A stretch of DNA of 64,000 nt, from assembly GCA_963753285.1 (NCBI GenBank), contig CAVWBT010000001.1, forward strand, positions 372,001 to 436,000, in the 5' to 3' direction. The position numbers and the translations under genes were made by a program. Position 1 is the stretch's first letter. Each line of letters opens with the position of its first letter. A model generated the notes under the pieces. The model saw only the letters and a program-made list of their open reading frames with translations. It was not told where the DNA came from and did no database searches. Below are positions 62,822 to 64,000 of this stretch, one piece after another. Source of the stretch: JAHEDH01 sp963753285 (GTDB lineage Bacteria > Actinomycetota > Acidimicrobiia > Spongiisociales > ZC4RG35).

Positions 62822-63725
62822 ATGAAGCGGAGACTTCGCTTTGTCGTCGCAGTGATCGCCGTCATGGCGTCGCCGTTCCAGCAGGAGCCATCACCGACGG
62901 TCGACCGGAAGATGGGGCGACCCTGGGGCCAGCTCGTCGTCTACGTGCCGGACGACGTCGATTCACGGTTCGACGATCGCGGTGCTGGTTCGAACTGTCG
63001 GGAACACTGCTCAGTCCCACGGTGGTGCTCACCGCCGGCCACTGCACGTACGGGGTCGGCCTCGATGGTGTGTCGACGACCGAGGGCGGCGGTGACGGGA
63101 CCGGCGGCAACGATGTGTGGCTGTCGTATCAGCGAAGTGCCCGACTACGACGGAATCAACCCGAGCGGCGACTACGCCCGTGACGAGAACCAGGAGTGCT
63201 TCGACGACAGGGTGGCCTGGATCGAAGGCAACGACGACGGGTCAGTGGAACCGCCACGTCCCTCTGAATACGACGACAACGCCTTGTTCCTCTACGACCT
63301 GGAATCGTGTCTCGCGAGCCTGTGACACCGGTGGCAGTCCGGCGAACTCCCGAGGAGGGAGACATCGACTCGTTCTTCGCCCAGCCGAAGAACGAACAGC
63401 GATTCACGCCCGTGGGGTACGGCCAAGCGCATGACCCGGGAAGATCGAGTCGGATGAGCACTACAAGTCAGAAGAGATGCCCATCAACACAGTCGGCGTG
63501 TTCGGGATTCCTGCCGGCGTCTCAGTGACCTTCTCGAACAACAACGGAAAAGCTCACAAGGGTGGGACGTGCTTCGGCGACTCTGGCGGGCCGACCTTCG
63601 AGTCCGGTTCGTCGAAGAGGGGCGATCAGTCGTTCGGCAGCAGCTACTCCGCCGGCACCGAGGGCGGCTACCGGATCGACAAGGCTGCGGACCTCGGTTT
63701 CATAGAGTCATTCCTCGGAGACTGA
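62822..63725 (+). pseudogene. Secreted trypsin-like (S1) serine protease with many frameshifts
   Basis: ATG 62822 after GGGAGAT starts a signal peptide (KRRLRFVVAVIAVMA) that continues in the next frame as VAVPAGAITDGR. The catalytic His motif GTLLSPTVVLTAGHCTYG (63000-63060) and the Ser motif GGTCFGDSGGPTFESGS (63560-63620) are in different frames; a probable Asp region (DDNALFLYDLE) lies at about 63265. At least five frame changes are needed to join a protein of about 300 residues. Bases 63330-63460 are hardest to reconcile. It ends before a strong terminator. Confidence 0.7.
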
Positions 63726-63748
63726 CAGTTCGAGCACCTGATCGAGGT

Positions 63749-63776
63749 GAGGGAGTGGCCAGCCGGCCACTCCCTC
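63749..63776. terminator. Bidirectional terminator at the end of the trypsin-like gene
   Basis: GAGGGAGTGGCC and its exact complement flank a 4-base loop, 24 bases after the protease stop and 21 bases after the stop of the convergent gene. Confidence 0.88.
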
Positions 63777-63796
63777 TCTTCGACTCCGCGAGGGCG

Positions 63797-64000
63797 TTAC
63801 CGGCGGGCCACCAGCACCCGGAAGTCCCCGAGTCCGCGAGGATGGATCAACGTCTCGGCCTCGGTACGGAGCGTGCGCACCTTCAGGCGCTCCATCTCGT
63901 CGCCGGACCGGGCGAGGTCGAGTTCACGGTGGCGCATCTCCGAGATCCGATCGCGAACGCCCAGTTGTGCGAGGTAGTCGTCCTGACGCCAGATCTTCGC
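63797..64000 (-). CDS. C-terminal 67 residues of an unknown protein (5' part outside window)
   Basis: An open minus-strand frame enters from the window edge and ends at TAA (63797-63799). It codes for AKIWRQDDYLAQLGVRDRIS, a charged helix and DFRVLVARR at the end. It converges on the trypsin-like gene with a shared terminator between. Not recognised; no signal peptide or domain can be judged from the visible part. Confidence 0.6.
   Translation of the reverse strand, partial: AKIWRQDDYLAQLGVRDRISEMRHRELDLARSGDEMERLKVRTLRTEAETLIHPRGLGDFRVLVARR

Overview
The window is high-GC, densely coded bacterial DNA from an actinobacterium, most likely an uncultured member of the Acidimicrobiia or a close relative. 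The support is a F420-type luciferase-like oxidoreductase, polyphosphate glucokinase, the CysM-CysO-Mec cysteine system, a had dehydratase gene in the tuf-rpmG-had-tRNA(Trp)-secE-nusG-rplK-rplA-rplJ-rplL gene order also seen in mycobacteria, and lipoproteins with Thr/Glu-rich linkers. No rRNA, prophage, CRISPR or conventional insertion sequence is present.

Layout. 1-2.7 kb: end of a HerA-like ATPase and a branched-chain-amino-acid-type binding lipoprotein. 2.7-4.3 kb: repeat-rich accessory patch with a broken lipoprotein gene and a small four-helix-bundle gene enclosed by inverted arrays of 7-bp repeats. 4.3-7.4 kb: redox operon (LLM oxidoreductase, two flavodoxin-fold quinone reductases) and two unknown genes. 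7.5-12.7 kb: creatininase-family hydrolase, an ABC importer and a cytosine-deaminase-like amidohydrolase, probably for a cyclic amide or nucleobase. 13.1-17.1 kb: livFGMH. 17.1-18.8 kb: sigma factor and a long non-coding leader. 18.8-22.5 kb: DUF255 protein, L,D-transpeptidase, ROK fructokinase. 22.5-26.2 kb: protein-thiocarboxylate cysteine biosynthesis. 26.3-32.4 kb: heme A synthase, trehalose-phosphate synthase, transsulfuration pair, TauE exporter. 32.4-38.4 kb: hydroxyacid dehydrogenase, HTH protein, tRNA-Sec, histidine kinase, malic enzyme and small genes. 38.8-49.4 kb: HflX, secreted helical protein, glucokinase, 6-phosphogluconate dehydrogenase, broken endonuclease gene, SerB, aminopeptidase N. 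49.4-57.0 kb: ribosomal protein and elongation factor block with four tRNAs and an ECF sigma/anti-sigma pair. 57.1-64 kb: HtpX and two secreted protease genes carrying many frameshifts.

The genes add up to sulfur and amino-acid metabolism (SerB, CysM/CysO/Mec/MoeB, cystathionine synthase and lyase, tRNA-Sec), NADPH-linked central carbon metabolism (malic enzyme, Gnd, PpgK) and the translation core.

The most unusual content is non-coding. First, nine loci carry arrays of a 7-bp unit (mostly GTNNCAC). One pair of arrays, in inverted orientation, brackets a four-helix-bundle gene whose stop codon lies inside an array; another pair forms the same inverted arrangement without a gene. Second, a ~205-bp interspersed element made of two 72-bp modules bounded by TTCTTGGGTC and GACCCAAGAA occurs twice in opposite orientations, with two degraded relatives, three of the four beside a heptamer array. 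These two families are the best candidates for an undescribed system. Seven genes carry apparent frameshifts, clustered at 60.2-63.7 kb; local sequence error and real decay cannot be separated from the sequence alone.
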